A DNA stretch of 9,447 nucleotides, taken from JARRNJ01 sp037385045 (GTDB lineage: Bacteria; Pseudomonadota; Gammaproteobacteria; JASBUN01). Both the position numbers and the translations under genes were made by a program. The stretch spans positions 1-9,447 of the forward strand of contig JARRNJ010000087.1 of the NCBI GenBank assembly GCA_037385045.1, written 5' to 3'. The notes below the pieces were generated by a model. The model searched no databases. It worked only from the letters and a program-made list of their open reading frames with translations, and had not been told where the DNA came from. Within the stretch, counting starts at the first letter, position 1. Each line of letters begins with the position of its first letter. This document shows, in pieces, positions 6,616-9,447 of the stretch.

Positions 6616-6638
6616 GGTGCATTAATTGCGGAATTCAA
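6364..6638 (-). repeat. Copy B of the diverged ~270-bp repeat (partner at 4084-4356)
   Basis: This is the partner of the stretch at 4084-4356 and shares its landmarks in the same order. The two copies are direct repeats. On the minus strand each lies upstream of an intact gene: copy B ends about 207 bases before the 197-aa gene, and copy A ends about 170 bases before the lipoprotein gene. Nothing else is identifiable between 6158 and 6363. Confidence 0.75.
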
Positions 6639-6769
6639 GCGCCCGTGTCCAAGCGGACGTGTACTCGGGATCATGGGAAACACGCAGGCGAGGAGGCCCG
6701 GATGCAGCAACGCGGCACCGGTACACCCGGGCCATGCTCTGCGGCTGCGGACCACGCTTCAAACCCGGA

Positions 6770-7643
6770 TCGCGACGCACGGTCGGGCCGTGTTCGTGAA
6801 TCACACGGACATGGTCGAGCTCAGCCTCCCGGGCCCAGTGGACAACGTTATAGCGCAGGAAGGGCCGCGCCAGGGCCCTGAAGGCGGGTCGCCTCAAGGC
6901 GGATTGGATCGCATCTTAAGGACACTTCATCTCGCAGTACAACCAGTCACGACCCCATACCGGCCGCCCGTGCGCTTCCTCTCCAATGTTGTGTGTCGGA
7001 CACGGACAGGTGCCCATGCACAGGCCGCAGGCGGTACACCGATCGGGGTCCCCTTTGAACAATCGGCTGTAGACGTGCTCCACCAGCCATCGGCTGGTGA
7101 GCCCCCGATCGAGTCGATTCACGAGCGGGGGCTTGGGCTCCTGCTTCGCGTCCAGGAACTCCTTGGCGACCATGCGCCGGGCGACTGCGCCGTCGAATGC
7201 CGTGGCGCTCGAGCTCCTGTGAAGACGGGTGATCGGGCGAAAACGGGTACCCTTCCCGCAAGTGACCCAGGAAATATGCATCGCCGGAGCAGTGAAAATC
7301 GCCGACGTAGCTGGTGTCCCGCTGCGCAAGCCGGTATCCGAGCGCATTCACGGTGTCGAACGCGTGACTGCCATGCACCAGGAAACAGAATGCCGGCGTG
7401 CCGTCGAAGCGCGGCAGGGTCTTCAGGTAATCGGCAACGTTGAAGGGCAGGCGGCAGTCGTACACCGGCGACCCGAAACCCAACAGGTCGTATCCTTGCA
7501 GGTCCGGGACCGGCTCGTCACGCAGGCGCCAGGGATCGACAAGGTAACCCGCTCCAGCGAGCCCGGCCGCGATCGCAGTTGCTACTCTGGCGGTGGCTCC
7601 GCGCTGCGAGCATGGGACGACCGCCGCTCACGGCATGGGTCAT
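6770..7643 (-). pseudogene. Degraded flavodoxin / 4Fe-4S ferredoxin fusion (EFR1-like)
   Basis: Family members join an FMN-binding flavodoxin fold to two [4Fe-4S] clusters and serve as electron carriers. The flavodoxin half reads SQRGATARVATAIAAGL (phosphate-loop region), GYDLLGFGSPVYD, then LVHGSHAFDT. At about 7207 one extra base shifts the frame. Removing it gives the continuous ELEATAFDGAVARRMVAKEF. The first cluster motif is intact (CTACGLCMGTCP, about 7004-7038). The second keeps only CEMKCP, with W and G where the first two cysteines are expected. A TAA follows (6918-6916), and the same frame goes on with DAIQSALRRP...YNVVHWARE..LDHVRVIHEHG, which I recall as the usual family C-terminus. 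At the start, TGA (7630-7628) blocks ATG 7636, and ATG 7643 is out of frame. With at least four lesions it is a decayed gene. The exact end is uncertain (6770 is where resemblance fades). Confidence 0.75.
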
Positions 7644-7648
7644 GCACC

Positions 7649-7667
7649 CGCGCCGATTTCCGGCGCG
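7649..7667 (-). terminator. GC-rich hairpin after gloA
   Basis: CGCGCCG (7649-7655) pairs perfectly with CGGCGCG (7661-7667) around a 5-nt loop. It starts eight bases after the gloA stop codon on the minus strand. No T-run follows, so it is a possible terminator or a 3'-end stabilising stem. Confidence 0.35.
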
Positions 7668-7674
7668 CGGCGGC

Positions 7675-8061
7675 CTAGTGTCGTGCCCCGAGCAGCTCGA
7701 TGGGATAGCCGTCCGGATCCTTGACGAAAGCGATGATGGTGGTGCCGGCGTTCATGGGGCCGGGCTCGCGCATGATCTCGCCGCCCTGTTCCCGGATCGC
7801 CTCGGCGGCCTTGTAGACGTCGTCGACTTCGATGGCGATGTGGCCGTAGCCGTCGCCGAGATCGTACTTTTCCGTATCCCAGTTGTAGGTGAGCTCGATC
7901 ACGGCGTGGTCCGATTCGTCGCCGTAGCCGACAAACGCCAGGGTGAATTTCCCGTCGGGATAGTCCTTCCTGCGCAGCAGCTTCATGCCCAGCACGTTGG
8001 TGTAGAAGTCGATGGAGCGGTCCAGGTCGCCGACCCGGAGCATGGTGTGGAGTATGCGCAT
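7675..8061 (-). CDS. gloA: Lactoylglutathione lyase (glyoxalase I)
   Basis: Isomerises the hemithioacetal of methylglyoxal and glutathione to S-lactoylglutathione, the first step of cytoplasmic methylglyoxal detoxification. The 128-aa protein has the length of the short bacterial nickel/cobalt-type enzyme (E. coli GloA is 135 aa) and lacks the extra loops of the longer zinc type. All four metal ligands are present at the E. coli numbering: His5, Glu56, His74 and Glu122. Typical blocks are MLRVGDLDRSIDFYTNVLGM, GYGHIAIEVDD and FVKDPDGYPIEL. The start is set by AAAGGAG 8 nt upstream of ATG 8061. It lies 127 bases behind argG on the same strand, with a palindrome between them, so co-transcription is possible but not evident. 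No regulator site is recognised. Confidence 0.96.
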   Translation of the reverse strand: MRILHTMLRVGDLDRSIDFYTNVLGMKLLRRKDYPDGKFTLAFVGYGDESDHAVIELTYNWDTEKYDLGDGYGHIAIEVDDVYKAAEAIREQGGEIMREPGPMNAGTTIIAFVKDPDGYPIELLGARH

Positions 8062-8103
8062 GGTGTGGGCTCCTTTGGGTTGAACGATTACGGTTGCGTG
8101 ATC

Positions 8104-8127
8104 GGTGCGTCGCTGCGCCGACGCACC
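8104..8127. repeat. 9-bp perfect inverted repeat of the TAGGGTGCG intergenic type
   Basis: GGTGCGTCG (8104-8112) pairs with CGACGCACC (8119-8127) around CTGCGC. On the minus strand the element reads TAGGGTGCGTCGGCG, a form I remember as dispersed between genes in gammaproteobacteria. It lies between argG and gloA, 61 bases after the argG stop, and could stabilise or end the argG message. There is no T-run. Confidence 0.6.
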
Positions 8128-8188
8128 CTACGAAAAGCGGTTGAAATGGTGCACCTCGCGTTGCCTGGCGCAGTCCGTGACTTCGTGC

Positions 8189-9409
8189 TCAGGGGGCGCG
8201 CTTGCCGGCGGCGATGCGCATGCGCAGGGCGTTGAGCTTGATGAAGCCTTCGGCGTCCTTCTGGTTGTAGGCGCCGGCGTCTTCCTCGAACGTCGCGATG
8301 GTGGCGTCGAACAGGGAGTCGCTGTCGGACTTGCGCCCGGCGACGACGACATTGCCCTTGTAGAGCTTCAGGCGCACCACGCCGTTGACGTGCTCCTGGG
8401 AGGCGTCGATCATCTCCTGCAGCATGCGCCGCTCCGGGCTCCACCAGTAGCCGTTGTAGATCAGGCTGGCATAGCGCGGCATGAGCTCGTCTTTGAGGTG
8501 CGCCACTTCCCGGTCGAGGGTGATGGACTCCATAGCGCGGTGGCCCTTGAGCATGATGGTGCCGGCCGGGGTCTCGTAGGCGCCGCGGGACTTCATGCCC
8601 ACGTAGCGGTTCTCGACGATATCGGCGCGGCCGATGCCGTTGGCGCCGGCGACCTCGTTCAACGTCTCCATCACCTGTGCCGGCGTCATCTCGCGGCCGT
8701 CGATGGCGACGATGTCGCCTTTGCGGTAAGTCAGCTCGATATAGGTGGGCCGGTCGGGGGCCTGCTCCGGCGACACGGTCCAACGCCACATGTCCGCCTC
8801 GGGCTCCGCCCACGGGTCCTCCAGAATGCCGCCTTCGTAGGAGATGTGCAGCAGGTTGGCGTCCATGGAGTACGGCGACTTCTTGCCCTTCTTGAAATCC
8901 ACCGGAATGTCGTGCTGCTCGGCGAACGCCATCAGCCGTTCGCGGGAATTGAGGTCCCATTCCCGCCAGGGGGCGATGATGCGGATGTCCGGGCGCAGGG
9001 CGTAGGCGCCCAGCTCGAAGCGCACCTGATCGTTGCCCTTGCCGGTGGCGCCGTGGGAGACGGCGTCGGCGCCGGTCTCGTTGGCGATCTCCACCAGGCG
9101 CTTGGCGATCAGCGGCCGGGCGATGGAGGTGCCGAGCAGGTACTCGCCCTCGTAGATGGTATTGGCGCGGAACATGGGGAACACGTAGTCGCGGGCGTAT
9201 TCCTCGCGCAGGTCCTCGATGTAGATTTCCTTGACGCCCATGGCCTGGGCCTTGGCACGCGCCGGCTCCACCTCTTCGCCCTGGCCGATGTCGGCGGTGA
9301 AGGTGACGATCTCGCAGCCGTAGGTGTCTTCCAGCCACTTCAGGATCACCGAGGTATCGAGGCCGCCGGAATAGGCCAGCACCACCTTGTTGATGTCAGT
9401 CTTGGACAT
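8189..9409 (-). CDS. argG: Argininosuccinate synthase
   Basis: Catalyses ATP-dependent condensation of citrulline and aspartate to argininosuccinate, the penultimate step of arginine synthesis, in the cytoplasm. The protein is full length for the type I family (406 aa). The N-terminal ATP-binding PP-loop is AYSGGLDTS (12-20). Other family blocks are FTADIGQGEE (37-46), SHGATGKGNDQVRFE (118-132, nucleotide and substrate contacts), SPYSMDANLLHISYEGGILEDP (178-199) and KSRGAYETPAGTI (273-285). The start is ATG 9409, behind GGAG at 8 nt. The 38 bases upstream that are visible show no clear promoter or ARG-box-like operator, and the rest is outside the window. Nothing is unusual: frame intact, composition like gloA. 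Confidence 0.98.
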   Translation of the reverse strand: MSKTDINKVVLAYSGGLDTSVILKWLEDTYGCEIVTFTADIGQGEEVEPARAKAQAMGVKEIYIEDLREEYARDYVFPMFRANTIYEGEYLLGTSIARPLIAKRLVEIANETGADAVSHGATGKGNDQVRFELGAYALRPDIRIIAPWREWDLNSRERLMAFAEQHDIPVDFKKGKKSPYSMDANLLHISYEGGILEDPWAEPEADMWRWTVSPEQAPDRPTYIELTYRKGDIVAIDGREMTPAQVMETLNEVAGANGIGRADIVENRYVGMKSRGAYETPAGTIMLKGHRAMESITLDREVAHLKDELMPRYASLIYNGYWWSPERRMLQEMIDASQEHVNGVVRLKLYKGNVVVAGRKSDSDSLFDATIATFEEDAGAYNQKDAEGFIKLNALRMRIAAGKRAP

Positions 9410-9447
9410 GTCGCGACTCCGGTTGGATGCTTCGGCAGCGAACGGGG

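Noticed and set aside
6673..7443. Plus-strand 256-codon frame opposite the flavodoxin/ferredoxin pseudogene
   Set aside because: The minus strand carries recognisable flavodoxin and [4Fe-4S] motifs. The plus frame has no recognisable feature.
8088..9338. Minus-strand 416-codon frame overlapping argG in another frame
   Set aside because: The composition is Arg/Gly/His-rich with no domain. argG occupies the same bases with all family motifs.

Overview
The window is GC-rich and looks like chromosomal DNA of a gammaproteobacterium, possibly from the purple-sulfur or sulfur-oxidiser side of that class. This placement is inferred from gene content (7TM-DISM diguanylate cyclase, nickel-type glyoxalase I, type I argininosuccinate synthase, a PEP-CTERM protein) and from two intergenic palindromes of the GTAGCCCGG and TAGGGTGCG kinds. 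No rRNA, tRNA or CRISPR array was found.

Layout. Positions 1-98 are the end of an IS3-like insertion sequence whose transposase runs off the left edge on the minus strand. Positions 99-957 hold no convincing gene, but contain two strong inverted repeats, one of them placed directly behind a TATAAT box. Positions 958-2766 (+) encode a membrane diguanylate cyclase. A 74-bp palindrome separates it from the convergent gene at 2898-3914 (-), a probable inner-membrane lipoprotein with 14 heptad repeats and a C-terminal membrane anchor.

Positions 3915-7660 form a decaying accessory stretch, all on the minus strand. It contains a PEP-CTERM surface-protein gene broken by an in-frame TAG just after its signal peptide (4410-5303), an unrecognised intact 197-aa gene (5564-6157), and a flavodoxin/ferredoxin (EFR1-like) pseudogene with a lost start, a frameshift, missing cysteines and an in-frame TAA (about 6770-7643). 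It also holds two diverged copies of a roughly 270-bp repeat (4084-4356 and 6364-6638). The right end returns to healthy housekeeping genes on the minus strand: argG (8189-9409) followed by gloA (7675-8061).

The genes do not form one obvious pathway. argG (arginine synthesis), gloA (methylglyoxal detoxification) and the cyclase (c-di-GMP signalling) are independent functions. I do not see a clear new defence or biosynthetic system. The points most worth a second look are the repeat pair with its possible small ORF, the amber codon in the PEP-CTERM gene, the doubly anchored repeat lipoprotein, and the stem-loop behind the TATAAT box near the IS.
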